The notes beneath the pieces are model-generated. The model searched no databases. It worked only from the letters and a program-made list of their open reading frames with translations, and had not been told where the DNA came from. Source: WTFY01 sp965220875 (GTDB lineage: Bacteria; Pseudomonadota; Gammaproteobacteria; UBA4575). From it: DNA of 64,000 bases. Shown piece by piece: positions 35,285 to 43,267 of the stretch. The number at the start of each line of letters is the position of its first letter. Positions within the stretch are counted from its first letter, which is position 1. The translations under genes and the position numbers were made by a program. Location: positions 930,001-994,000 of the forward strand of contig OZ244849.1 of assembly GCA_965220875.1 (NCBI GenBank). The letters run 5' to 3'.

Positions 35285-36097
35285 ATGTCCGAACAGCCAG
35301 GGATTCTTGCCGAGATCATCGAGCACAAAACACGTGAACTGGTTGAACGCAAGCAGCGCGTGCCTGAGGAGACATTACGGGAGTGGGTACAGGAGGCCTC
35401 GGCGCCCAGAGGTTTCGAGTCAGCCTTGCGTAATGCCCAGCAGGCCAGTCGTCCCGGGGTGATCGCGGAAATCAAGCGTGCTTCACCCAGCCGGGGCATC
35501 CTGCGTGAAAATTTCAACCCCATGCAGATCGCAGCAGGCTACCAGATGAATGGCGCCACTTGTTTGTCAATCCTGACCGACAGCCACTATTTCAAAGGCT
35601 CCTGTGCAATTCTGGAATTGTGCCGGAAGTCCTGTTATCTGCCCATCTTGCGCAAGGATTTTATTATTGATCCTTACCAGGTCTACGAGACGCGTGCGGT
35701 TAATGCGGATTGCATGCTGCTGATTGTCGCTGCTTTAAAAGACGGACAGATGGCAGAATTGTATGCCCTTGCCAGGGAGTTGCACTTGGACGTGCTGCTG
35801 GAAGTACACAACACTGAAGAGCTTGGACGTGCACTGGAGTTGCAGCCAACCTTGCTTGGCATCAACAACCGTAACCTGCAAACATTTGATACTACCCTGG
35901 ATACCACTCTGGAGCTATTGCCGCGGATTCCGAATACCTGCCATGTGGTCACTGAGAGTGGAATTCATACCAAGGAAGATATTGCCCGGATGACCGGAAA
36001 GGGAGTCAATTCTTTTCTTGTGGGTGAGGCCTTCATGGTAGCTGAAGAGCCAGGCACTCGCCTGAATGAGCTGTTTTTCCAGTCAAGCCAGTCTTGA
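35285..36097 (+). CDS. trpC: Indole-3-glycerol phosphate synthase
   Basis: Closes the indole ring from carboxyphenylamino-deoxyribulose-phosphate. From ATG 35285 it has 270 residues; a TTG six bases earlier, overlapping the trpD stop, is less likely. EIKRASPSRGIL, ILRKDFIIDPYQVYE, LLEVHNTEEL and GINNRNLQTF are the barrel's catalytic segments. It is monofunctional, with no fused TrpF. trpF, trpB and trpA are not in the window. Confidence 0.97.
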   Translation: MSEQPGILAEIIEHKTRELVERKQRVPEETLREWVQEASAPRGFESALRNAQQASRPGVIAEIKRASPSRGILRENFNPMQIAAGYQMNGATCLSILTDSHYFKGSCAILELCRKSCYLPILRKDFIIDPYQVYETRAVNADCMLLIVAALKDGQMAELYALARELHLDVLLEVHNTEELGRALELQPTLLGINNRNLQTFDTTLDTTLELLPRIPNTCHVVTESGIHTKEDIARMTGKGVNSFLVGEAFMVAEEPGTRLNELFFQSSQS

Positions 36098-36151
36098 TGT
36101 GTCGGTGTGGCATGCTGGCTGCTGAAAGCACATCGAGGTTACCCGAAGAGG

Positions 36152-36166
36152 GATGCATGATGCATC
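36152..36166 (+). promoter_or_regulatory. Inverted repeat upstream of the alcohol dehydrogenase
   Basis: GATGCAT-G-ATGCATC is a perfect 7-1-7 inverted repeat 28 bases before the dehydrogenase start. Its size and position would suit a dimeric regulator site; none is known for it. Confidence 0.3.
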
Positions 36167-36194
36167 ATGAGCTTGAGCCTGGATTCGGATAACC

Positions 36195-37193
36195 ATGCGA
36201 GCGATGGTCTTGAATGCCGTGCGCAGCCCACTGGTACCGGTTGAATTGCCGGTTCCCAAGCCGGGAAATACAGAAGTACTGGTGAGGGTAGAAGCCTGCG
36301 GGGTCTGCAGGACAGACTTGCACCTTGTTGACGGGGAGTTGCCGGATATACCTGTACCGGTTATACCGGGTCACGAGGTCGTGGGAGAAGTTGTTAAAGC
36401 TGGAGCCGACGCATCACTCGAGCCAGGCATGCGGGTGGGTATTCCATGGCTGGGGTGGACTTGCGGTGACTGTGTGTATTGCCGGGCCGATGCAGAGAAC
36501 CTGTGTGAGCAGGCGAGGTTTACCGGTTACCTGCTTGATGGCGGGTACTGCGAATACACGATTGCAGATTACAGGTATTGCATTCCGGTACACAGTGAAA
36601 GTAATCCCGAGGAGCTGGCACCGCTGTTGTGTGCGGGCCTGATTGGTTACAGGTGTCTGAAGATTGCAGATTCACTATGCCGGAATAATGAAAAAATCGG
36701 TCTGTTCGGGTTTGGTGCAGCAGCACATATCCTTGCCCAGATCATCGTCTGCCGCGGGGGGCAGTTTTTTGCATTCACTCGGCCGGGTGACCAGGCTGCA
36801 CAGCAGTTTGCGTATCGTCTTGGTGCGACTTGGGCGGGTGATTCAGACCAGGTACCTGCTGCTGCTCTGGATTGCGCAATCATATTTGCACCGGCGGGAC
36901 ACCTGGTTCCCTTGGCGCTGAAAAGCGTTCGCAAGGGTGGTGCTGTGATTTGTGGTGGCATCCATATGAGTGATATTCCGTCTTTTCCCTATGCCAGCCT
37001 GTGGGGCGAACGGCGTATCAGTTCGGTTGCAAATCTGACCCGGCAGGATGGCATGGAGTTTTTTTCCAAAGTCAGTAAATTACCCGTTCAGACTCATGTC
37101 CACCTGTATCAGCTTGAAGAAGCTAACCGCGCGTTGGAGGATTTGCGTCATGGAAAGCTGGAGGGTGCAGCTGTGCTGAGGGTCCGGGATTGA
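36195..37193 (+). CDS. Zinc-dependent alcohol dehydrogenase
   Basis: Medium-chain dehydrogenase of 332 residues, close to the bacterial AdhA/AdhP group. Catalytic zinc ligands are C38 in ACGVCRTDLHL and H60/E61 in GHEVVGEV. Structural zinc cysteines are C90, C93, C96 and C104. LFGFGAAAHILAQI is the coenzyme-binding loop; its last Gly of GxGxxG is Ala. Substrate is probably a short-chain alcohol or aldehyde. It is monocistronic or leads into the hemerythrin gene 78 bases downstream. Confidence 0.9.
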   Translation: MRAMVLNAVRSPLVPVELPVPKPGNTEVLVRVEACGVCRTDLHLVDGELPDIPVPVIPGHEVVGEVVKAGADASLEPGMRVGIPWLGWTCGDCVYCRADAENLCEQARFTGYLLDGGYCEYTIADYRYCIPVHSESNPEELAPLLCAGLIGYRCLKIADSLCRNNEKIGLFGFGAAAHILAQIIVCRGGQFFAFTRPGDQAAQQFAYRLGATWAGDSDQVPAAALDCAIIFAPAGHLVPLALKSVRKGGAVICGGIHMSDIPSFPYASLWGERRISSVANLTRQDGMEFFSKVSKLPVQTHVHLYQLEEANRALEDLRHGKLEGAAVLRVRD

Positions 37194-37271
37194 GTTGAAA
37201 ACCGCTGTTCAGCCCTGTATGCATCAAGGTAACATAGTGCCATGCTTACAGGCTGGCTATGAACAGGTGTT

Positions 37272-37814
37272 ATGAAATCCATACTTGAAAAACTGCACAG
37301 CGATCATATCAATTTCAGTGAGCTCCTGAGGTTCCTGGAGCATCAACAGCACCTGCTGGAGGAATGTAAGCTTTCTGATCTCGCCGCTATGCACGATGCA
37401 GTCAGATATATGAAGGAATACCCTGACTTTGTTCACCATCCTCTTGAGGATATAGTGTTCAGGTATTTTATGGAAAATTATGGGCAACAGCACAAAAGCA
37501 TAGAGGGGCTTCTGCATGAACATGAAGGAATGCCCGCGCTTACAGAGAGACTGCTTGAGACATTGCAGAATGCACAGGCAGGCTTACCCCAGGACAGGGA
37601 GGAACTTTGTAATATGCTGGAGGAGTACATTTCCGTTCAGAGAAAACACATGGATGAGGAAGAGGCGCATGTTTATCCGGTCCTGAATTCAAGCCTCAGT
37701 CCAAGAGACTGGCAGGAGATAGATCATGATCTGGCACGTGTTGAAGATCCCCTGTTCGGTGAAAAGGTGAAGCAATCATACGCAAGTCTGTTCCAGCAAA
37801 TCATGAATCATTAG
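37272..37814 (+). CDS. Hemerythrin-domain protein
   Basis: Cytosolic four-helix protein of 180 residues with a non-heme di-iron site. The histidine pattern is H9/H12 in LHSDHINF, two His in FVHHPLEDIVF, H-x3-E (HKSIEGLLHEHE) and H with Asp/Glu in KHMDEEEAHVYP. These match HHE/hemerythrin proteins that bind O2 or NO or help repair Fe-S clusters. AGGTG lies 4 bases before the ATG. The next gene encodes an OsmC-like peroxide-handling protein, so a stress role for the pair is plausible. Confidence 0.88.
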   Translation: MKSILEKLHSDHINFSELLRFLEHQQHLLEECKLSDLAAMHDAVRYMKEYPDFVHHPLEDIVFRYFMENYGQQHKSIEGLLHEHEGMPALTERLLETLQNAQAGLPQDREELCNMLEEYISVQRKHMDEEEAHVYPVLNSSLSPRDWQEIDHDLARVEDPLFGEKVKQSYASLFQQIMNH

Positions 37815-37955
37815 GACGTATGCCTTTTGTAGGTAGAAGGTGATTGTCGGCCTGCAATTTCGAGCCTGTGGTCTGTCTTGCCAGTACTGCATGGACACTG
37901 CAGCCCTAGCATACGATCAAACAAATCATGCAGGGAGATTTCAGGGGGGTTAACC

Positions 37956-38387
37956 ATGAAAGTGCGTGTACGATGGACTGATCACATGAGTTTTGTGGCC
38001 GAAACGGGAAGCGGGCACTCAGTTGTCATGGATGGTCCACCGGATCATGGTGGTCGCAATCTGGCTGCAAGACCCATGGAAATGGTACTTGCAGGACTGG
38101 GTGGCTGCAGTGCTTTTGATATAGTAAACACCCTTACCAAGGCCAGGCAGGTTGTTGGGCATTGCGAGGTAAAGCTGGATGCACAGCGGGCGGATACTGT
38201 GCCGGCAGTGTTTACCAAGATACACCTGCATTTCATTCTTGCAGGAGCAGGCCTGGACCCTTCAAGGGTCAAGCGTGCAGTGGAACTGTCTGTTGAAAAA
38301 TATTGTTCGGTCATCATGATGTTGCGTGACAGGGTGGAAATCACGTATGACTATGAGGTGCAGACAGAATTGCGGGCCACGTCCTAG
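37956..38387 (+). CDS. OsmC-family protein
   Basis: OsmC/Ohr-like protein of 143 residues from ATG 37956, which has a strong AGGGGGG site upstream; a longer frame from 37878 lacks one. The two redox cysteines are C51 in GLGGCSAFDIV and C117 in VEKYCSVIMML, with the usual RPMEMVLAGL helix. It resembles the YhfA-like OsmC subgroup more than Ohr. The likely role is thiol-dependent hydroperoxide reduction. It precedes speD by 20 bases; osmC-like, speD and coq7 neighbour each other in many gammaproteobacteria. Confidence 0.9.
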   Translation: MKVRVRWTDHMSFVAETGSGHSVVMDGPPDHGGRNLAARPMEMVLAGLGGCSAFDIVNTLTKARQVVGHCEVKLDAQRADTVPAVFTKIHLHFILAGAGLDPSRVKRAVELSVEKYCSVIMMLRDRVEITYDYEVQTELRATS

Positions 38388-38407
38388 CCCCTTCGTCAGC
38401 CATGTAA

Positions 38408-39223
38408 ATGGGCGTCAGTCAGCAAAAAATCAAGTTGCATGGGTTTAACAATCTGACCAAAACCCTGAGTTTCAATTTTTACGATATCTGTTATGCGCAT
38501 ACTCAGGCGCACCGGCGAGAATATCTGCACTACATTGACGAAGTCTACAATTCAGAACGCCTGCAGCGTGTGCTTTGCGAGGTCGTCGATATCATAGGTG
38601 CCAATGTCCTGAGTATCTCTGCACACGACTATGAACCACGAGGCTCGAGTGTAGCCTGCTTGATCGCTGAAAAGTCTGCGCCACAGGAAATCATGATGCA
38701 CATGGGGACTACGAAGGACCAGCGTGCAGGCATAAACCCGTCTGCAGTACTGCACCTTGATAAAAGCCATGTCACGGCGCATACCTATCCTGAAAGTCAT
38801 CCGGATCACGGTATCAGCACGTTTCGGGTCGATATTGATGTCTCGACCTGTGGGCAGATCTCGCCGCTTGAGGCGCTGAATTTCCTGATAGACAGTTTCG
38901 ACGAGGATATCATCATCCTGGATTATCGCGTACGTGGATTTACCCGGGATACTTTTGGACAAAAACATTACATTGACCATGAAATTACATCCATACAGGA
39001 TTTCCTGTCAGACACGACGAGACGCCTGTACCAAATCACAGATATGAACGTGGAGCAGGAGAACATATTCCATACCAGAATGAAGCTGCTTGATTTCAGG
39101 CTGGAGAACTACCTGTTCGGGAATGTGGCGCATGCACTTGGGGCAACCGGACTGCAGGCGATTGAACAGCTGCTCAGGAAGGAGATGAACGAGATTTTTT
39201 ACGGCATCAGCACTCCTGGATGA
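38408..39223 (+). CDS. speD: S-adenosylmethionine decarboxylase proenzyme
   Basis: Supplies decarboxylated SAM for spermidine synthesis. At 271 residues it is the long, E. coli-type enzyme. Self-cleavage before Ser120 in HLDKSHVTAHTYPES would create the pyruvoyl cofactor and the beta and alpha chains. The stop is immediately next to the coq7 stop on the other strand. speE is not in the window. SAM comes from metK in the same segment. Confidence 0.96.
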   Translation: MGVSQQKIKLHGFNNLTKTLSFNFYDICYAHTQAHRREYLHYIDEVYNSERLQRVLCEVVDIIGANVLSISAHDYEPRGSSVACLIAEKSAPQEIMMHMGTTKDQRAGINPSAVLHLDKSHVTAHTYPESHPDHGISTFRVDIDVSTCGQISPLEALNFLIDSFDEDIIILDYRVRGFTRDTFGQKHYIDHEITSIQDFLSDTTRRLYQITDMNVEQENIFHTRMKLLDFRLENYLFGNVAHALGATGLQAIEQLLRKEMNEIFYGISTPG

Positions 39224-39853
39224 TCAGATCCAGTATGCTGTGGTGGTCATGATCTTGGATACTGTGCTCATGGCACGCCGTGCAGGTCCAGGCAGCCGGG
39301 TGGCACCTGCATCCTGGGCACTCTTATCATGTCTGGCCTCATCTTCCCGCATCCTGAGCAGGATTTGGCGGCTCTTTTCATCATGAGGGGGCAAGCGTGA
39401 CAAATGCTGATCCAGATGCTTCACTACCTGCCTTTCCGTTTCAGAGATAAAGCCCAGACTCCATTTGTCACCAAGAATCCCGACCGCAGCGCCAATGGCA
39501 TAGGAACCCAGGTACCATGCCGGAGTCAGGGTGCTCGGGTGATCTGCCAGTTCGGCCAGCCGTTTTTCACACCAGTCCAGATGGGCCTGTTCTTCAAGGG
39601 CGCACTGTTTCATCTGCTGTCTGACGGTATTGCTCCGGGCAGTCAGGGCCTGTCCGTGATAGAGGCCCTGTGCAGCAACTTCCCCGGCATGGTTCACGCG
39701 CATCAGTCTGGCAGATTTGATCTTGCCGTCAGTAGACAGGTTGTCTTCCGTTTGCGGCTTGGTTTCGGTGCCTGTGCTGAATAATGCAAACATGGCCCGG
39801 ATTCCACGTTCGGAATGGGACAGGAGATGGTCCAGGGTACTGTAGTCACGCAT
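39224..39853 (-). CDS. coq7: Demethoxyubiquinone hydroxylase (Coq7/UbiF-type)
   Basis: Di-iron monooxygenase that hydroxylates 2-polyprenyl-3-methyl-6-methoxy-1,4-benzoquinone late in ubiquinone synthesis. The start at ATG 39853 gives 209 residues (MRDYSTLDHLLSHSERGIRA); an earlier start inside the neighbouring gene would add 35 unrelated residues. Iron ligands lie in NHAGEVAAQGLYHGQ, EEQAHLDWC and EDEARHD, the EXXH pairs of the ferritin-like fold. It overlaps the 3' end of the GlcF-like gene by 8 bases. Together with ubiH and ubiI at 49-52 kb, it covers the oxygen-dependent steps. Confidence 0.95.
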   Translation of the reverse strand: MRDYSTLDHLLSHSERGIRAMFALFSTGTETKPQTEDNLSTDGKIKSARLMRVNHAGEVAAQGLYHGQALTARSNTVRQQMKQCALEEQAHLDWCEKRLAELADHPSTLTPAWYLGSYAIGAAVGILGDKWSLGFISETERQVVKHLDQHLSRLPPHDEKSRQILLRMREDEARHDKSAQDAGATRLPGPARRAMSTVSKIMTTTAYWI

Positions 39854-41105
39854 GCCCAGAGTATAACAACTGTTGAGCCAGCAACTGAACGGGATGGCAG
39901 ACCTTGATCGCAGACTTGGACTTGGACAGTTGTGCCTGGAAGTGCAGTGCGCAGCCAATGTTGGAAGTTACCAGGTAGCCAGCCTGGCTGGATTTCAGTT
40001 CAGCAATCTTACCCTGAATCAGTTGGTCTGCCAGTTTGGCCTGGGTGAATACATTCATGCCTCCAGCCCCACAGCACATTGCATCGTCTAGGAATTTTTC
40101 AAACCGGATCCCGGGGATTGGACTCAAAAGCTTCTCAGTCAGGCCGGGGTCGCTGCTGACCCGTTTTTGAGTGCATGGTCTATGTACAAACACCGTTTCT
40201 GGCAGGGGTCTGAATTCCGGTTTGTGCTGCATCTGGAGTCTCGCAATCAATACACAAATCTCCACGTGATGACGGGACATCCAGGTCGTGTAGGGCTCGT
40301 TGAGCAATGCCGGGTACCGGCTGATATGTGCTGCACATCCTGTTGCGAGTGAGGCCACTGCGTCAAAATCCTGATTTCCGTATGCATTGCAGAAATTCCG
40401 GATAAGCCGGCCCGCTGTACGCAGATCACCACTGTGTTGGTGCAGGGCACCGCAACAGGGGCTTTGAGGAAGACGTACCGTTTCACAGCCCAATGCCTGC
40501 AAGACGAGTTCAGCAGAGGAAATACATGGATCAGAAAACAAGTCACTGGCACACGAAGGTGCCAGTGCTACCCGCAGGTTTTGCGTTTCTGATGCGGAAG
40601 GGTTTGGGCTGAAACCTGGCTCATGCAGGCCGGGTATCAAGAGTGTCAGACGCAATGCATAAGGGAATCTTGCAGCCAGCCTCATGAACAAGGAATCCGC
40701 TTTCATGCCGCGATACATGCGTAACAAGAATTTTGCCATCCTCCGGACATGGACCCTGCTGAGTGTGGCCCGTAATAGGGACTGCTTTAGCCTGTACAGG
40801 AAAGTGTGCCGGGCATTTGTGATGAGGCGGCCTGAATCCAGGATTCTCTCGTAATCTATCTGGACCGGACAGGCCTCGGCACAGTTCATGCAGCCCAGGC
40901 ACTGGTCCAGATGATTCAGTAGGGTCTGACTGGGTTGCAGCTTATCTTCATGTATAGCCCTAACCATTGCAATGCGCCCGCGGGGCGATTCGGCCTCATT
41001 CTTTGCAGCAGAATAAGTCGGACAATGAGACAGGCAGAGCCCGCACATGACGCATTCATCTGTTGCGGCAATAATATCTTGTGTGCTGAAACCAAGTAAC
41101 TGCAT
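39846..41105 (-). CDS. GlcF-like iron-sulfur protein (two 4Fe-4S, two CCG domains)
   Basis: Protein of 419 residues resembling glycolate oxidase subunit GlcF and related heterodisulfide-reductase-like electron carriers. The first 4Fe-4S set is C18, C21, C24, C28 (CVMCGLCLSHCP) and the second is CLGCMNCAEACP. Two cysteine-rich CCG regions follow, with SPCCGALHQHSG and DAMCCGAGGM. The flavin subunits GlcD and GlcE are not adjacent, so the partner is unknown; lactate or glycolate oxidation is possible. It is cotranscribed with coq7. Confidence 0.85.
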   Translation of the reverse strand: MQLLGFSTQDIIAATDECVMCGLCLSHCPTYSAAKNEAESPRGRIAMVRAIHEDKLQPSQTLLNHLDQCLGCMNCAEACPVQIDYERILDSGRLITNARHTFLYRLKQSLLRATLSRVHVRRMAKFLLRMYRGMKADSLFMRLAARFPYALRLTLLIPGLHEPGFSPNPSASETQNLRVALAPSCASDLFSDPCISSAELVLQALGCETVRLPQSPCCGALHQHSGDLRTAGRLIRNFCNAYGNQDFDAVASLATGCAAHISRYPALLNEPYTTWMSRHHVEICVLIARLQMQHKPEFRPLPETVFVHRPCTQKRVSSDPGLTEKLLSPIPGIRFEKFLDDAMCCGAGGMNVFTQAKLADQLIQGKIAELKSSQAGYLVTSNIGCALHFQAQLSKSKSAIKVCHPVQLLAQQLLYSGHA

Positions 41106-41516
41106 CGGTTGCTCTCAGGTCTCGACGGGCCAGTAGGGAGGTTTCGGAAAGTTTGGTCTTGGGGTTGTGTTTGTCACCGCTGTACCCGTATCAGTATACA
41201 TGCCCTGTACGGTTTTTATAGCATGCAAAGTGAGCGGCTGGTCTATGCGCGGAATTGTGCGAACTAGCCGGTGGACATGCCTGGAAGTGCAGTAACGGTC
41301 GGCAAGTGCATGAGGCTTGCTCCCCGTTCAGTGCGTACTCAGTACAAAATTCTACGGCCTTCCATGTTGACCTGGAAATTTTGCACAGTTGCCATTCCCG
41401 GAAATTCTTGTACGATCCTTTAAGACAACCGTAAGCCCGAACGTGCTTGATCTACGTCAACTAAAAGCATGGAAGTAAAATGATGACTGCTGTTGAATTA
41501 TAAGCTGGTGTAAGTG
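41106..41516. other. 411-base intergenic region
   Basis: Between the GlcF-like gene (minus) and the ferredoxin (plus). No coding sequence, tRNA or known RNA was recognised. It should hold both promoters. The one element I can name is the FNR-like box at 41447. Confidence 0.5.
41447..41460 (+). promoter_or_regulatory. FNR/ANR-like binding site
   Basis: TTGATCTACGTCAA matches the FNR consensus TTGAT-N4-ATCAA at 9 of 10 specified positions. It lies 56 bases upstream of the ferredoxin start, with a possible -10 TAAAAT at 41476. It suggests oxygen control of the ferredoxin gene. Confidence 0.5.
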
Positions 41517-41822
41517 ATGGCTTTTTATAAACGACACCTGTTCATGTGCGTGAATCAGCGTGAGGATCGCAACTGCTGTCAGGATCATGGTGCTGCCGAG
41601 TTGCGAGCCTATGCCAAAAACAGGAGCAAGGAACTTGGTATCGCCGGGCAGGGCGGCGTGCGTGTCAATCAGGCGGGTTGTCTGGACCGATGCGATGAAG
41701 GGCCTGTTGCGGTCGTCTATCCGGACGCCGTATGGTACACATATCGAGATGAAAACGATCTGGACGAAATCATTGACAGGCATCTGATTGCAGGCGAAAT
41801 CGTGGAACGACTGAAGATCTGA
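41517..41822 (+). CDS. Thioredoxin-like [2Fe-2S] ferredoxin
   Basis: Small ferredoxin of 101 residues with a thioredoxin fold, as in Aquifex Fd4 and the NuoE C-terminus. Candidate cluster ligands are C11 (FMCVNQRED), C20 or C21 (NCCQDHG), and C55/C59 (GCLDRCDEGP). VVYPDAVWYTY is the conserved strand after the cluster. I chose ATG 41517 over the adjoining GTG 41514. The electron partner is unknown. An FNR-like site upstream suggests induction when oxygen is low. Confidence 0.9.
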   Translation: MAFYKRHLFMCVNQREDRNCCQDHGAAELRAYAKNRSKELGIAGQGGVRVNQAGCLDRCDEGPVAVVYPDAVWYTYRDENDLDEIIDRHLIAGEIVERLKI

Positions 41823-41876
41823 TTTCTTTTTGCATATCCACATAGGGGTGTATGCTAGAATTTATCATTCAGCCAG

Positions 41877-41905
41877 TTGACAATAATATAAACATATTAG
41901 AAAAT
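41877..41905 (+). promoter_or_regulatory. Promoter of candidate small RNA
   Basis: Consensus TTGACA (41877-41882) and GAAAAT (41900-41905) with a 17-base spacer; TAGAAA one base earlier is an alternative -10. No coding sequence follows before the terminator at 41969. Confidence 0.55.
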
Positions 41906-41911
41906 ACGCAT

Positions 41912-42000
41912 ATTCTTATTGTTTGAAGTGAATTTAAAGCTCCTCCATCTACCTCTTTGGTAGTTTTAGCGCAAACTGCAAAGGTTTGCGCTTTTTTTTT
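41912..42000 (+). ncRNA. Candidate small regulatory RNA with anti-Shine-Dalgarno motif
   Basis: A stretch of about 88 nt runs from a TTGACA promoter to a strong terminator and encodes no protein. It contains an unpaired CTCCTCC (41940-41946), complementary to ribosome-binding sites. Next come a small hairpin CTACC-TCTTT-GGTAG (41949-41963) and the terminator stem. rplM downstream has its own promoter, so this is not simply its leader. I recognise no Rfam family. CU-rich loops of this kind occur in target-pairing sRNAs of several bacteria. The RNA itself is inferred. Confidence 0.5.
41969..42000 (+). terminator. Rho-independent terminator
   Basis: Perfect 8-bp stem GCGCAAAC/GTTTGCGC (41969-41976 with 41984-41991), a 7-base loop and nine T residues. 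It ends the ferredoxin and/or small RNA transcript ahead of the rplM promoter. Confidence 0.9.
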
Positions 42001-42020
42001 GCCTGTATAAAACGATGAAC

Positions 42021-42049
42021 TTGTCAGCGGACAGGATGTTCGGTACTAT
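42021..42049 (+). promoter_or_regulatory. rplM-rpsI promoter
   Basis: TTGTCA (42021-42026) and TACTAT (42044-42049) with a 17-base spacer, directly after a strong terminator and 39 bases before the rplM start. Confidence 0.65.
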
Positions 42050-42087
42050 CCGCCGCTCCCCCAAAAGGTAATACACAGGTGTATTTG

Positions 42088-42516
42088 ATGGCGACGGTCA
42101 GTGCGAAACCTGCACTCGTAAAGCGAAACTGGTTCCTCGTTGATGCCACGGACAAGACCTTGGGCCGAATGGCGAGTGAAATAGCAAAGAGACTGAAAGG
42201 CAAGCACAAGCCAATCTATACGCCCCATGTGGATACGGGCGACTATATCGTTGTCATCAATGCGGAGAAAGTCCGCGTGACGGGTAGCAAGGTGGAAGGC
42301 AAGATGTATCACCGCTATACAGGTTATGTCGGGGGTCTCAAGTCCATGAGTCTCAGAGAGATGCGCGCGAAACATCCTGAGCGCGTAATTGAAAATGCGG
42401 TCAAGGGAATGCTGCCAAAAAATCCGCTGGGGCGGGCGATGTTTCGAAAGCTGAAAGTGTATGCTGGGTCTGAGCATAAGCATGCGGCGCAGCAACCCCG
42501 ACTGCTGGAACTATAG
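42088..42516 (+). CDS. rplM: 50S ribosomal protein L13
   Basis: Large-subunit ribosomal protein of 142 residues, the same length as E. coli L13. The RNWFLVDATDKTLGRMAS opening, KHKPIYTPHVDTGDYIVVINA and MLPKNPLGR are universal. ATG 42088 has CAGGTG upstream; a GTG at 42079 would add three residues. It is followed after 7 bases by rpsI, the usual bacterial pair. Confidence 0.99.
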   Translation: MATVSAKPALVKRNWFLVDATDKTLGRMASEIAKRLKGKHKPIYTPHVDTGDYIVVINAEKVRVTGSKVEGKMYHRYTGYVGGLKSMSLREMRAKHPERVIENAVKGMLPKNPLGRAMFRKLKVYAGSEHKHAAQQPRLLEL

Positions 42517-42523
42517 GTACATC

Positions 42524-42916
42524 ATGGAACGAGAGCAGTTCTACGGTACAGGGAGAAGAAAGAGTTCAACTGCGCGTGTCTACCTGCGTCCGGGTTCAGG
42601 TAAGATCACCGTAAATATGCGCGAAGCTGACAGGTATTTCGGTCGTGAAACTTCGTGCATGATTATCCGTCAGCCTCTCGATCTTACAGAATTGACAGAT
42701 TCCTTTGATATCGATGTAAAAGTCAAGGGCGGGGGATTGAATGGTCAGGCAGGCGCCGTGCAACTGGGTATTGCACGTGCATTGCTGGCCTACAATCAGG
42801 ACCTGCGCAGCCCTTTGCGCAAAAACGGTTTTCTTACTCGAGACGCGCGTGAAGTCGAGCGCAAGAAGGTCGGACTGCGCAAGGCCAGGAAGAAGGAGCA
42901 ATACTCAAAGCGCTGA
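42524..42916 (+). CDS. rpsI: 30S ribosomal protein S9
   Basis: Small-subunit protein of 130 residues ending in the conserved basic tail RKKEQYSKR that reaches the P site. YGTGRRKSSTARVYL and GGGLNGQAGAVQLGIARALL are family signatures. ATG 42524 has TAGGT upstream. It is the second gene of the rplM operon; no clear terminator follows within 100 bases. Confidence 0.99.
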   Translation: MEREQFYGTGRRKSSTARVYLRPGSGKITVNMREADRYFGRETSCMIIRQPLDLTELTDSFDIDVKVKGGGLNGQAGAVQLGIARALLAYNQDLRSPLRKNGFLTRDAREVERKKVGLRKARKKEQYSKR

Positions 42917-43267
42917 GCCTCTGGCTTTTCTATCCTGGGCTGGCACATGGAAATCGAAACCATGTCACCTTCCCTGCCCGTCATCAAAAACCCGTGTACA
43001 CAATCAAGGCCAATGTCGTAGGCATGCCGTATCGATGTGGTTGCTTGGTGAACGGTATGCCCTGCGAGTAGGTGGTAGATTGGAGAGGGCAGAAGGTGTA
43101 TTTGAAGCGAAGTCAAACTCCTCTGGAGTAAGACTTACATTGAAAAATCCTGACAATCTACGCCTGCAGGGTAACGCTGGAGAATTGAGTTTGAAATTCT
43201 TTCAACGCAAGGTTCTTGATTGACAAGTTCTAGCCAATCTGTCGGCATCAGATATTGAGTCAAGCAA
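42917..43267. other. 351-base gap with a possible small gene
   Basis: Between rpsI and the convergent rpiA. A 62-codon frame from ATG 43035 to 43223 (MWLLGERYALRVGG... ending FFQRKVLD) has protein-like composition and a readable strand pattern. It lacks a ribosome-binding site and resembles no family I know; it could be the tail of a decayed gene. Nothing else is seen. Confidence 0.3.

Noticed and set aside
41823..42087. Reading 41877-42000 as an L13 autoregulatory leader
   Set aside because: A strong terminator and then a separate 17-base-spaced promoter stand between it and rplM, so a leader function is less likely than an independent RNA.
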